From: Lentzea xinjiangensis
GTDB taxonomy: Bacteria > Actinomycetota > Actinomycetes > Mycobacteriales > Pseudonocardiaceae
Length of the DNA stretch: 64,000 nt
Assembly (NCBI RefSeq): GCF_900110955.1
Contig: NZ_FOFR01000025.1
Span: 61,677-125,676, forward strand
Reading direction: 5' to 3'
Under the pieces are notes generated by a model that saw only the letters and a program-made list of their open reading frames with translations, was not told the origin of the DNA and ran no database searches. Position numbers and translations under genes: made by a program. Within the stretch, counting starts at the first letter, position 1. The number at the start of each line of letters is the position of its first letter. Positions 16,144-23,990 of this stretch are shown here, in pieces.

Positions 16144-17586
16144 CCGCAGGAACGACTTGACGGCGCTGTTGCCGAGCACCTTCTCGGCGAGCCCCGGTTC
16201 CTCCCGTTCCGGCGCAGGAGGTTCCGGGGCTCGTTCCTCTTGGGGCGGAACGACTTTCCGGAGCAACTGCTCGTAGGCCGACTCCCGATCGACGGTCTCC
16301 GCGTACTTGCGGTGGAGATCAGAGCCTTGGGCGGCCTGCCGGATCGCGTCGTCGCCGATCGTGTCCATCAACGACCGCGGCGCGCGCAGCCGGGTCCACG
16401 CGACCGGTGTCGGAGCACCCTTCTCGTTCAGCACCGTGATGACCGCCTCGCCGATGCCGAGCGACGTGAGCGCTTTCTCCAGGTCGTAGTGCGGCGTGGT
16501 CGGATACGTCTTCACCGTGCGCGCCAACGCTTTCTGGTCGTCCGGTGTGAACGCTCGCAGTGCGTGCTGAACGCGCGCGCCGAGCTGCGACAGCACGTCG
16601 CCGGGGATGTCCGTCGGGAGCTGCGTGCAGAAGAACACGCCGATTCCCTTGGACCGGATGAGCTTCACGGTCTGGGTGATCTGGCCGAGGAACGCCTTCG
16701 AGGCGTTCGAGAACAACAGATGTGCCTCGTCGAAGAAGAAGACGAGCTTGGGCTTCTCGACGTCGCCCTCCTCGGGCAGCGTCTCGAACAGCTCGGCCAG
16801 CAACCACATCAGGAACGTGGAGAACAACGCCGGGTCGCCCCGCAGCTCGGCCAGCTCGAGCAGGCTGATGACACCCTTGCCGTCGCGGTCGCGCATCAGG
16901 TCGGCCGGGTCCAGCTCCGGCTCGCCGAAGAACCTGTCGCCGCCCCGCGCCTCCAGGTTGACCAGGGCCCGCAGGATCACACCCGCCGTGGCGGCCGAGA
17001 CGCCGCCGATGCCCTTGAGGTCCGCCTTGCCCTCGTCGCTCGTGAGGTGCTGGACGACGCCGCGCAGGTCCTTCGTGTCGAGCAGCGGGAGCCCCTTCGA
17101 GTCCGCCCAGTGGAAGACCAGGCCGAGCGTGGACTCCTGGGTGTCGTTCAGCCCCAGCACCTTCGACAGCAGGACCGGTCCGAAGCTCGTGACCGTGGCG
17201 CGCACCGGCACCCCGGCGCCGCCGGCGCCGAGCGACAGGAACTGCACCGGGTACGACCGCGGCTGCCAGTCGTCACCGGTGTCCGCGGCCCTGGACCTGG
17301 TCCGGTCGCTCTCCTCGCCCTGCCGCGACAGACCGGACAGATCGCCCTTCACGTCCGCCATCAGCACCGGCACGCCGTTGTCCGAGAGCTGTTCGGCGAG
17401 CAGCTGCAACGTCTTCGTCTTCCCGGTTCCCGTTGCGCCCGCGACGAGTCCGTGGCGGTTGACCACGGCCAGCGGGAGGCGGACGCGGGCGGCCGGGTCC
17501 ACCGCCCCGCCGGCCAGCACGGTGCCGAGCTCGACAGCCGCGCCCTCGGACGCGTACCCGGCGGCGATCTCAGCGTGAGCCGTCAT
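16075..17586 (-). CDS. HerA-like (DUF853) ATPase
   Basis: 503 aa. Walker A GATGTGKTKTLQLLAEQL lies near residue 50 and Walker B LVFFFDEAHLLF near residue 283; an arginine-finger region (LIRSKGIGVFFCTQLPTDIP) follows. This is the FtsK/HerA-superfamily DUF853 group, hexameric motor ATPases whose role in bacteria is not settled. The start at 17586 is chosen because the conserved N-terminus begins there; the longer upstream frame has no support. The last residues (TRGLFGTSRKRR) are basic. The gene's 3' end is antisense to the last 69 bp of the MFS gene, so the two convergent messages overlap. Confidence 0.85.
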   Translation of the reverse strand: MTAHAEIAAGYASEGAAVELGTVLAGGAVDPAARVRLPLAVVNRHGLVAGATGTGKTKTLQLLAEQLSDNGVPVLMADVKGDLSGLSRQGEESDRTRSRAADTGDDWQPRSYPVQFLSLGAGGAGVPVRATVTSFGPVLLSKVLGLNDTQESTLGLVFHWADSKGLPLLDTKDLRGVVQHLTSDEGKADLKGIGGVSAATAGVILRALVNLEARGGDRFFGEPELDPADLMRDRDGKGVISLLELAELRGDPALFSTFLMWLLAELFETLPEEGDVEKPKLVFFFDEAHLLFSNASKAFLGQITQTVKLIRSKGIGVFFCTQLPTDIPGDVLSQLGARVQHALRAFTPDDQKALARTVKTYPTTPHYDLEKALTSLGIGEAVITVLNEKGAPTPVAWTRLRAPRSLMDTIGDDAIRQAAQGSDLHRKYAETVDRESAYEQLLRKVVPPQEERAPEPPAPEREEPGLAEKVLGNSAVKSFLRSAGSALAREITRGLFGTSRKRR

Positions 17587-17658
17587 GCACGGGGAGCGTA
17601 ACCAGGTTGCCGCACGCCGCCACTCGAAGTTGACGCTCCGCGCAGTAATGTTCCCGGG

Positions 17659-18264
17659 GTGATGGATCGTCTGGTGTGGATCGACTGCGAGATGACCGGA
17701 CTCGACTTGGGCAAGGACGCTCTGATCGAGATCGCGGCACTGGTCACGGACGCCGAGCTGAACGTGCTCGGCGACGGCGTGGACGTTGTGATCCACGCGG
17801 ATGACGAAGTGCTCGCCTCGATGCCGGATGTCGTCATGGAGATGCACGCCAAGTCGGGCCTGACCGAGGAGGTGCGCGCCTCCGCCGTGTCGCTGGAAGA
17901 GGCCGAGGCCGCCGTGCTGGCCTACATCAAGGAGTGGGTCCCCGACCCGCGGACCGCGCCGCTGGCCGGCAACTCCATCGCCACCGACCGCGGCTTCATC
18001 GCCCGCGACATGCCGGCGCTGGACGCCCACCTGCACTACCGCATGGTCGACGTGTCGTCGATCAAGGAGCTGTGCCGGCGCTGGTACCCGCGCATCTACT
18101 ACGCGCAGCCGGGCAAGGGCCTCGCGCACCGCGCGCTCGCGGACATCGTCGAGTCGATCCGGGAGCTCGCGTACTACCGGCGGACGGCGTTCGTGCCGCA
18201 GCCGGGGCCGACGTCCGAACAGGCCCAGGCCGTGGCCGCTGAGCTGCTCAAGGACGTCAAGTGA
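17659..18264 (+). CDS. orn: oligoribonuclease
   Basis: 201 aa. DEDDh 3'-5' exonuclease that degrades 2-5 nt RNA fragments to mononucleotides. Catalytic motifs are all present: WIDCEMTGLD (Asp and Glu of ExoI) near residue 8, AGNSIATDRGFI (ExoII Asp) near 110, and LAHRALADI (ExoIII His and Asp) near 155. The length matches the family. A GTG directly precedes the ATG; the M-x-DRLVW pattern of the family favours the GTG at 17659. It is followed by the tRNA-His gene. Orn is an essential or near-essential enzyme in actinobacteria. Confidence 0.95.
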   Translation: MMDRLVWIDCEMTGLDLGKDALIEIAALVTDAELNVLGDGVDVVIHADDEVLASMPDVVMEMHAKSGLTEEVRASAVSLEEAEAAVLAYIKEWVPDPRTAPLAGNSIATDRGFIARDMPALDAHLHYRMVDVSSIKELCRRWYPRIYYAQPGKGLAHRALADIVESIRELAYYRRTAFVPQPGPTSEQAQAVAAELLKDVK

Positions 18265-18329
18265 CCCCCTGATTTCTTTCTCGGTGGATGCCGTTGCTAT
18301 GCTTTCCCCGCCGGTCACGGACCGGTGAT

Positions 18330-18403
18330 GGTGGGTGTAGCTCAGCCGGTAGAGCACTGGGTTGTGATCCCAGGTGTCGCGGGTTCAAGTCCCGTCACTC
18401 ACC
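18330..18403 (+). tRNA. tRNA-His (anticodon GTG)
   Basis: Cloverleaf is complete: acceptor GTGGGTG (18331-18337) pairs with CACTCAC (18396-18402) with one G-U, the extra G at position -1 is genome-encoded at 18330, and the discriminator is C, as expected for histidine tRNAs. The anticodon arm is CTGGG-TTGTGAT-CCCAG with GTG at 18364-18366; the T-loop is GTTCAAGTC. No CCA is encoded. A TATGCT hexamer at 18298-18303 is a likely -10 element about 27 bp upstream. Confidence 0.97.
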
Positions 18404-18408
18404 CGGAC

Positions 18409-18451
18409 AAGCCGGGTTGTGTTCGCAGAAAGCGCGGACACAACCCGGCTT
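18409..18451 (+). terminator. terminator hairpin after tRNA-His
   Basis: A perfect 14-bp inverted repeat, AAGCCGGGTTGTGT and ACACAACCCGGCTT, separated by a 15-nt loop begins 5 nt after the mature tRNA. It is followed by CGTTGTGTTTTCT. Position and stem strength fit intrinsic termination of the tRNA transcript. Confidence 0.75.
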
Positions 18452-18514
18452 CGTTGTGTTTTCTGGGGGCCGAGCCCCCCAGACCCCCGGACCCCCAGAC
18501 GCGGAGCACAACCC

Positions 18515-20140
18515 ATGACCACGCTCGTCGCCAAGGACCTCGCCGCCGGTCACGGTGATCGCGTCCTCTTCTCCGGTCTGGACCTCGTGGTCGCTCCCGG
18601 CGATGTGATCGGCTTGGTCGGCGTGAACGGCGCGGGCAAGTCGACGCTGCTGCGGACGCTGGCCGGGTTGATCCCGCCCGAGCAGGGCCGCGTGACGCTG
18701 AACCCGCCCGGCGCGAACGTGGGGCACCTGTCCCAGGAGCCGGAACGCCTCGAAGGCGAGACCGTCCGCGACTTCCTGGCCCGCCGGACGGGTGTCGCGC
18801 AGGCCCAGGCCGCGCTGGACGCCGCCACCGAGGCGCTGACCGCCGGGAACGACGAGGGCTACTCCGACGCGCTGGACCGCTGGCTCGCGCTGGGCGGCGC
18901 GGACCTGGAGGAACGCTCGCAGGAGGTCCTGGACGACATCGGCCTGACGGTGGGCCTGGACGCGTTGATGACCTCGCTGTCCGGCGGCCAGGCGGCCCGC
19001 GCGGGCATGGCGTCGTTGCTGCTGAGCCGCTACGACGTCCTCCTGCTCGACGAGCCGACCAACGACCTCGACCTCGACGGGCTGGAACGGCTCGAGAAGT
19101 TCGTCACCGGCCTGCGCACCGGCACCGTGCTCGTCTCGCACGACCGCGAGTTCCTGGCCCGCACGGTGACGAGCGTGCTGGAGCTCGACCTGCACCAGAA
19201 CTCCGTGCGCCTGTACGGCGGCGGCTACGAGTCGTACCTCGAGGAACGGGCGCGGGCCCGTCAGCACGCCCGGGAGGAGTACGACGAGTTCGCCGACACG
19301 AAAGCCTCGTTGGAGGCCCGTGCGCGCATGCAGCGGGCGTGGATGGACAAGGGTGTGAAGAACGCCCGGCGCAAGGCGGGCGACAACGACAAGAACGCCC
19401 GCAAGTTCCGCGCCGACGCCACCGAGAAGCAGGCCTCGAAGGCCCGCCAGACCGACCGCATGATCGAACGCCTGGACGTCGTGGAGGAGCCCCGCAAGGA
19501 GTGGGAGCTGCGGATGGAGATCGCCGCGGCGCCCCGCTCCGGCGCTGTCGTGGCGTCCCTGCGGGCGGCGGTCGTCACCCGCGGCTCGTTCACGCTGGGC
19601 CCGGTGGACCTGCAGGTCGACTGGGCGGACCGGGTCGCGATCACCGGCGCGAACGGCGCGGGCAAGTCGACGCTGCTGGCCGCGTTGCTCGGCCGGGTGG
19701 AGCTGTCCTCCGGCTACGCGACCCTGGGCTCCGGCGTCGTGGTCGGCGAGGTGGACCAGGCGCGCGGGCTGTTCCTGGGCGAGCTGCCGCTGGTGGACGC
19801 GTTCCAGGAGGCCGTGCCGGAGATGACGCCCGCCGACGTGCGGACGTTGCTGGCGAAGTTCGGGCTGAAGGCGGCGCACGTGCTGCGTCCGGCGGCGTCG
19901 CTGTCACCGGGGGAGCGGACGAGGGCGGCGCTCGCGCTGCTGCAGGGCCGCGGCGTGAACCTGCTGGTGCTGGACGAGCCGACGAACCACCTCGACCTGG
20001 TCGCGATCGAGCAGCTCGAGCAGGCGCTCGAGCACTACGCCGGCACGTTGCTGCTGGTGACGCACGACCGGCGGATGCTAGAAGCGGTGCGGGTGAACCG
20101 CCACCTGACCGTCGACGGCGGCCAGGTGACGGCGTCCTGA
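18515..20140 (+). CDS. ABC-F family ATPase
   Basis: 541 aa, cytoplasmic, with two ABC domains and no membrane segments. Domain 1: Walker A GVNGAGKSTLLRTLAG, signature LSGGQAARAGMASLLLSRYD and Walker B LLLDEPTNDLDLDG. The linker (~residues 240-345) is rich in Arg/Lys/Ala (ARMQRAWMDKGVKNARRKAG), as in the P-site tRNA interaction motif. Domain 2: GANGAGKSTLLAALLG, LSPGERTRAALALLQGRG and VLDEPTNHLDLVA. ABC-F proteins act on the ribosome, either in translation control or in antibiotic resistance by target protection; sequence alone does not decide. GGAG lies 8 nt before the ATG. Confidence 0.9.
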   Translation: MTTLVAKDLAAGHGDRVLFSGLDLVVAPGDVIGLVGVNGAGKSTLLRTLAGLIPPEQGRVTLNPPGANVGHLSQEPERLEGETVRDFLARRTGVAQAQAALDAATEALTAGNDEGYSDALDRWLALGGADLEERSQEVLDDIGLTVGLDALMTSLSGGQAARAGMASLLLSRYDVLLLDEPTNDLDLDGLERLEKFVTGLRTGTVLVSHDREFLARTVTSVLELDLHQNSVRLYGGGYESYLEERARARQHAREEYDEFADTKASLEARARMQRAWMDKGVKNARRKAGDNDKNARKFRADATEKQASKARQTDRMIERLDVVEEPRKEWELRMEIAAAPRSGAVVASLRAAVVTRGSFTLGPVDLQVDWADRVAITGANGAGKSTLLAALLGRVELSSGYATLGSGVVVGEVDQARGLFLGELPLVDAFQEAVPEMTPADVRTLLAKFGLKAAHVLRPAASLSPGERTRAALALLQGRGVNLLVLDEPTNHLDLVAIEQLEQALEHYAGTLLLVTHDRRMLEAVRVNRHLTVDGGQVTAS

Positions 20141-20141
20141 G

Positions 20142-21329
20142 CTAGCGGTTGCCCTGCACCCAGGTCGACCACGGGACCTGCCAGTCGCCGAAGCCGTCCC
20201 ACGACTCGAGCGGCGGGCCACCGGAGTTGGTGACGATGACGACGTCGCCCTGCCTGCTGGTGTCGAACACCCACTTGGCGTTCTCCGGCGAGAGGTTGAG
20301 GCAGCCGTGGCTCACGTTGCGGTGCCCCTGGTCGCCGATGGACCACGGCGCGCTGTGGAAGAAGATGCCGCTGTTGGACATGCGGTACGCCCAGTCGACC
20401 GGGGTGCGGTAGCCGCCGTTCTCCAGCGCCAGCCCGTACGTGGTCGAGTCCATGATCATGTGGGAGTGCTTCTCCATCAGCACGTAGGTGCCGGTGGGCG
20501 TGGCGTCGGCCGGCTTGCCCATCGAGGTCGGCATGGTCCGCACGACCTGCCCGTTGACCTTGGTGGTCACCTGGTGCGTCTGGCCGTCGGCGTAGTGGAT
20601 GACCTCGTCGCCCACCGTGGTGGTGATGACGCGGTCCTCCTGGCCGTAGATGCCGTCACCGACGTGCTTGCCGTAGACCTTGATGTTCATCGTGATCTTG
20701 GTGCCCGGCTTCCAGAACTTCTCCGGACGCCAGTGCACCTCCTTCTTGTTGAACCAGTAGAAGGCGCCCTCCACCTTGGGCTCGGTGGTGATCTCCAGCA
20801 TCTTCTCGGCCGCGACCTTGTCGGCCACCGGCTCGTCGAAGTAGAAGGCGAGCGGCTGCCCGACGCCGATCGTGGTGCCGTTCTGCGGGTTCGTCGACAC
20901 GTAGGTGAGCGTGCGCGGCTTCACCGTGGTGAAGGTCGACTCCTTGGTCTGCGACTGGCCGTCCTCACCGGTGGCCGCGGCGACGAGCTTGTACGTCTTC
21001 GAGTACCCGAGCGGCTCGGTGTTGGTCCACTGCGTCGACTCGGGGTTCATCTTCCCCTCGACGGCCTTGCCGTCGGAGTTGAAGAGCTTGACGTCGGTCA
21101 GCTTCCCGTCGGCCGCCGTGGCGATGACCGGCAGCCCCGGCGACACGTCGGCCGCGCCGTTGTTCAGCGCCAGCGTCAGCGTGACCGGCTTGGGCGGAGG
21201 CGCGGCACTGGACGACTGGCCCCCGCCGCCTGCCGTGCTCGCACCGCCACCACCAGAACAGCCTGCGAGCAGAATCACAGCGACCCCCGCCGCGACCACC
21301 CCGCGACCGCGCCTGCCCCACATCCCCAT
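20142..21329 (-). CDS. L,D-transpeptidase lipoprotein with Ig-like domains
   Basis: 395 aa. A lipoprotein signal with lipobox LLAGC lies near residues 16-20, followed by a Gly/Ser-rich linker, two Ig-like domains (~50-230) and the YkuD catalytic domain. The catalytic motif is SGIFFHSA ... NVSHGCLNLS, with the His and the nucleophilic Cys in SHGCLN. These enzymes make 3-3 crosslinks in actinobacterial peptidoglycan and resist most beta-lactams except carbapenems. The start at MGMWGRRGRG is chosen because it gives a proper n-region and has GGAAG upstream. It is convergent with the ABC-F gene, only 1 bp between stops. Confidence 0.92.
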   Translation of the reverse strand: MGMWGRRGRGVVAAGVAVILLAGCSGGGGASTAGGGGQSSSAAPPPKPVTLTLALNNGAADVSPGLPVIATAADGKLTDVKLFNSDGKAVEGKMNPESTQWTNTEPLGYSKTYKLVAAATGEDGQSQTKESTFTTVKPRTLTYVSTNPQNGTTIGVGQPLAFYFDEPVADKVAAEKMLEITTEPKVEGAFYWFNKKEVHWRPEKFWKPGTKITMNIKVYGKHVGDGIYGQEDRVITTTVGDEVIHYADGQTHQVTTKVNGQVVRTMPTSMGKPADATPTGTYVLMEKHSHMIMDSTTYGLALENGGYRTPVDWAYRMSNSGIFFHSAPWSIGDQGHRNVSHGCLNLSPENAKWVFDTSRQGDVVIVTNSGGPPLESWDGFGDWQVPWSTWVQGNR

Positions 21330-21440
21330 CGACGCACTTCCGATCTGATCGTCACCGACTCCCGAGACTGCCTCCACGAAAGTGGCTGTGCCGTCCCCCG
21401 ATCAGGTGACGGCACGAGGCCACCGAAAGTTGCCCGAGTG

Positions 21441-21460
21441 GCCGGATCGTTATCCGGCCG
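21441..21460. promoter_or_regulatory. GGCCGGAT-CGTT-ATCCGGCC inverted repeat upstream of the L,D-transpeptidase
   Basis: A perfect 8-bp stem with a 4-nt loop, 111 bp upstream of the L,D-transpeptidase start and about 100 bp before tRNA-Lys. No gene ends here, so it is more likely an operator or a leader hairpin than a terminator. The rest of the 232-bp intergenic region shows only the tRNA promoter. Confidence 0.4.
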
Positions 21461-21511
21461 GTGCACCGCCAAACAGGCGCTGACCAGCCGATTGGGAGCC
21501 CGCCGAGAGCG

Positions 21512-21527
21512 TGTGCTAACGTTCTTC
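21512..21527 (+). promoter_or_regulatory. tRNA-Lys promoter core, copy 1
   Basis: TGTGCTAACGTTCTTC contains TAACGT, a TANNNT-type -10 hexamer, with TTGGGA 19 bp upstream as a weak -35. Mature tRNA begins 34 nt after the block. The same 16 bases recur before the second tRNA-Lys gene (23719-23734) at nearly the same distance, so the promoter was duplicated with the gene. Confidence 0.65.
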
Positions 21528-21561
21528 ACGCCGGAACGGCAAGTGACCGGCACACAAACAA

Positions 21562-21635
21562 GCGCCGCTAGCTCAGTTGGTTAGAGCAGCTGACTCTTAA
21601 TCAGCGGGTCCGGGGTTCGAGTCCCTGGCGGCGTA
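21562..21635 (+). tRNA. tRNA-Lys (anticodon CTT), copy 1
   Basis: Acceptor GCGCCGC (21562-21568) pairs with GCGGCGT (21628-21634); D-arm GCTC...GAGC; anticodon arm GCTGA-CTCTTAA-TCAGC with CTT; T-arm CGGGG-TTCGAGT-CCCTG; discriminator A. No CCA is encoded. The 74 bases are identical to copy 2 at 23768-23841. A strong UUCG-loop terminator follows 4 nt later. Confidence 0.97.
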
Positions 21636-21639
21636 CACC

Positions 21640-21683
21640 GGAGAAGCAGGCTGAGATTCGTCTCGGCCTGCTTCTCCGTTTTT
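21640..21683 (+). terminator. UUCG-tetraloop terminator of tRNA-Lys copy 1
   Basis: Stem arms GGAGAAGCAGGC and GCCTGCTTCTCC continue inward as T-G then GAGA/TCTC around the loop TTCG, giving a 17-bp stem followed by GTTTTT. This is a textbook intrinsic terminator. Near-identical copies follow tRNA-Lys copy 2 and the GH62 gene. Confidence 0.92.
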
Positions 21684-21734
21684 CAGCCCCGATTTTCCAG
21701 CCGCTGGGTTTCCGCGGCCTGGTCTGTGCCGGCG

Positions 21735-22100
21735 TCACAGATCGCGCTTGCTCGTCCTGTCGCCCCGCACGTGCACATCGATGTCCATCAAGGCCGTCTC
21801 GGCTACGCCGCCCAATTTTGGATCCGCCCTCAGCCGTTCCAGCAGGGGGACGGTGACCTGCTCGTCGACGGCACGGTGCAGGCGAGCGACGTGCCCCAGG
21901 CAGACGACGGCGAGGTAGTGCAACTTCGCGGCACCAGGATCCCCGATGATGCCCAGGAGAACGCCTTCCAGCCACACCCCGTCGGGGTCGTAGTAGACCA
22001 GCGAGAGCAACGCGTCCGCTGCCTCGTACTCGTCGTCGCCGGTGACGATCGCCAGCACTTCGGCGCGCCAAGCGAGGTCCGGCTGCTCAGCCGACGTCAA
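21735..22100 (-). CDS. small acidic protein of unknown function (second gene of a coupled pair)
   Basis: 121 aa from a TTG start. The sequence is acidic and helical (MTSAEQPDLAWRAEVLAIVT ... AADALLSLVYYDPDGVWLEG ... LGIIGDPGAAKLHYLAVVCL) and suggests HEAT-like helical pairs, as found in many immunity-type proteins, but I cannot assign a family. The TTG at 22100 overlaps the TGA of the upstream 57-aa gene as TTGA, which supports this unusual start. The pair lies between the two tRNA-Lys copies. Confidence 0.6.
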   Translation of the reverse strand: MTSAEQPDLAWRAEVLAIVTGDDEYEAADALLSLVYYDPDGVWLEGVLLGIIGDPGAAKLHYLAVVCLGHVARLHRAVDEQVTVPLLERLRADPKLGGVAETALMDIDVHVRGDRTSKRDL

Positions 22101-22270
22101 CGGATCCCGCCCCCGGCCTGCTTGGCGTAGCACTGGCGCACGGCCTGGCCCACCAGCGGCTCGCCGGCGGCGCAGTTCGCGTGCACGAGGAAGCGCAGGA
22201 CGGCCCGGTCCGCGACCGCGACGACCCTGCGTCGTTCGTCGCTCTTGGCGCTGGTACCGGTGGCGGGCAT
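22097..22270 (-). CDS. 57-aa basic protein (first gene of a coupled pair)
   Basis: Starts MPATGTSAKSDERRRVVAVA and ends with QCYAKQAGGGIR; the middle is a helical stretch, VLRFLVHANCAAGEPLVGQA. It is basic at the start and has two cysteines. The stop codon overlaps the TTG start of the next gene by TTGA, a coupling that argues that both are translated. No family recognised. The small-basic/acidic pairing recalls toxin-antitoxin or toxin-immunity modules, but that is only a resemblance. Confidence 0.5.
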   Translation of the reverse strand: MPATGTSAKSDERRRVVAVADRAVLRFLVHANCAAGEPLVGQAVRQCYAKQAGGGIR

Positions 22271-22388
22271 GGCGCCAGTTAAACACGCGTCCTGTCAGCG
22301 CCCGAAAGCCACACGGCGCCCGTGGAGCGGAACTCGGCGGTGCGCGACCAACGCCTCTCGCACCGCCACCCGCTCGGGGACGCCCGCG

Positions 22389-22402
22389 GCATCACGTGAT
22401 GC
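22389..22402. promoter_or_regulatory. perfect palindrome GCATCACGTGATGC
   Basis: A 14-bp perfect palindrome in the intergenic region between the divergent 57-aa gene (start 22270) and the M20 amidohydrolase (start 22476), 73 bp before the latter. It is a plausible dimeric regulator site serving one or both promoters. Confidence 0.5.
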
Positions 22403-22475
22403 GTCCGGCGAGGTGAGATGATCCAGTCGGCGCCTTGCTCGGGAGCAACGGAACACACGGCGCCTGGGGAGAGCC

Positions 22476-23669
22476 ATGACGGACCTGCACGACCTCTACC
22501 GCGACCTGCATCAGCACCCGGAACTGTCCTTTCAGGAGTTCCGCACCGCCGAGCTGCTGGCGGGCGCTCTGCGCCCCTCGGGCTTCGAAGTCACCACAGG
22601 CGTCGGCGGCACCGGCGTCGTCGGCGTGCTGCGCAACGGCGACGGACCGCTCGTGATGCTCAGGGCGGACATCGACGCCCTGCCGGTCGAGGAGAACACC
22701 GGCCTGCCGTACGCCTCGACCGTCCGCGGGACCACCGCCGACGGCGACGAGGTCCCGGTGGCCCACGCGTGCGGGCACGACATGCACGCCACGTGCCTGG
22801 CCGGCGCGGCCGCCCGCCTCGCGCAGACCCGCGAGGAGTGGTCGGGGACGTTGCTCGTGGTCTTCCAGCCGGCCGAGGAACTGGGTTCCGGTGCGCGGGC
22901 CATGGTCGAGGACGGGCTCTTCGACCGGTTCGGCACACCGGAGGTCGTGCTGGCCCAGCACGTCGGGCCGCTGCCCGCGGGGATGATCGCGTACGGCAGC
23001 GGGCCGGTGATGGCCGCGTCCAACTCGGTCACGGTGACGCTGTTCGGCCGCGGCGGCCACGGTTCAGCACCGGAGACCGCGATCGACCCGGTCCTGATGG
23101 CCGCCCATGCCGTCGTACGGCTGCAAGGCATCGTCTCGCGCGAGGTCTCCCCCGGCGAACGTGCCGTCGTCACCGTCGGACGGCTGCACGCCGGCACGAA
23201 GGAGAACGTCATCCCGGACACGGCCGAACTCGGCATCAGCATCCGGACGTTCAACGAGCACATGCGCGACGTCGTCCGCGCCGCCGTCGAACGGATTATC
23301 CGCGCCGAGGCAGCCGCGTCCGGGGCGCCCCGCGAGCCGGAGTTCGACTGGCACGGCGGCACACCGGTCCTGGTGTCCGATCCGGACGCGACGGCGAAGA
23401 CGATGGCCGCGTTCACCGAGCACTTCGGCGGGGAGCGCCTGATCCCCGGCGCGGTGGTCAGCGCCAGCGAGGACGTCGGCGTGTTCGGCACGGCCGCGGG
23501 CGTTCCGACGGTGTTCTGGTTCTTCGGCGGCGTCGACTTCGCCACCCGCGAACCCGGTCGCCCGGTGGCGATGAACCACTCCCCCGAGTTCGCACCGGAC
23601 ATCGAGCCGACCCTGACCACCGGTGTCGAGGCGCTGGTCCTCGCCGCCAGGACGTGGTTCGCGCGCTGA
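22476..23669 (+). CDS. M20-family amidohydrolase
   Basis: 397 aa. Metal-binding motifs of the M20D/hippurate hydrolase group are present: MLRADIDALPVEENTGLPY (residue ~60), HACGHDMHATCLAGAA (~95, metal-binding His and Asp), FQPAEELGSGARAMVEDGLF (~130, catalytic Glu) and a late His (MNHSPEF). The dimerisation domain lies between ~180 and 290. These cytoplasmic zinc or manganese enzymes release amino acids from N-acyl conjugates such as N-acetyl- or indoleacetyl-amino acids. The precise substrate is unknown. The ATG has GGGGAGAG upstream. It sits between the two tRNA-Lys copies. Confidence 0.88.
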   Translation: MTDLHDLYRDLHQHPELSFQEFRTAELLAGALRPSGFEVTTGVGGTGVVGVLRNGDGPLVMLRADIDALPVEENTGLPYASTVRGTTADGDEVPVAHACGHDMHATCLAGAAARLAQTREEWSGTLLVVFQPAEELGSGARAMVEDGLFDRFGTPEVVLAQHVGPLPAGMIAYGSGPVMAASNSVTVTLFGRGGHGSAPETAIDPVLMAAHAVVRLQGIVSREVSPGERAVVTVGRLHAGTKENVIPDTAELGISIRTFNEHMRDVVRAAVERIIRAEAAASGAPREPEFDWHGGTPVLVSDPDATAKTMAAFTEHFGGERLIPGAVVSASEDVGVFGTAAGVPTVFWFFGGVDFATREPGRPVAMNHSPEFAPDIEPTLTTGVEALVLAARTWFAR

Positions 23670-23718
23670 CCGGCCCCCGCACGGAGGTGACCCCCTCCCG
23701 AAAACCCGTTCGATGCCC

Positions 23719-23734
23719 TGTGCTAACGTTCTTC
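23719..23734 (+). promoter_or_regulatory. tRNA-Lys promoter core, copy 2
   Basis: Exactly the same TGTGCTAACGTTCTTC block as at 21512-21527, again with TAACGT as the likely -10, 49 bp from block start to the tRNA (50 bp in copy 1). The flanking bases differ, so the shared block is conserved for function or recently copied. Confidence 0.65.
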
Positions 23735-23767
23735 GTGTCGGAAACAGCAAGGCTCCGTCATGAACAA

Positions 23768-23841
23768 GCGCCGCTAGCTCAGTTGGTTAGAGCAGCTGAC
23801 TCTTAATCAGCGGGTCCGGGGTTCGAGTCCCTGGCGGCGTA
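23768..23841 (+). tRNA. tRNA-Lys (anticodon CTT), copy 2
   Basis: 74 bases identical to copy 1, from GCGCCGC to discriminator A, with anticodon CTT in the loop CTCTTAA. The gene follows the amidohydrolase on the same strand but has its own promoter block and terminator. Two adjacent identical copies suggest a local duplication that also copied the flanking signals. Confidence 0.97.
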
Positions 23842-23845
23842 CTCC

Positions 23846-23888
23846 GGAGAAGCAGGTCGAGATTCGTCTCGGCCTGCTTCTCTGTTTT
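23846..23888 (+). terminator. UUCG-tetraloop terminator of tRNA-Lys copy 2
   Basis: Stem GGAGAAGCAGGTC-GAGA / TCTC-GGCCTGCTTCTCT around TTCG, ~17 bp with G-U pairs, followed by GTTTT. Same element as after copy 1 with three base changes. Confidence 0.9.
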
Positions 23889-23990
23889 CGGGCGTTCATC
23901 CGCATTCTTCGTTTCACCGCTCTGGCGGGCGGCGTTGTGTCGCACGCCATAGGCGTGTTGACGGTCGTAGCCCCCGTGCCACCATGCCGC

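Noticed and set aside
18374..18514. Upstream extension of the ABC-F protein
   Set aside because: The extension would translate tRNA-His and its terminator; the ATG at 18515 has a proper ribosome-binding site.
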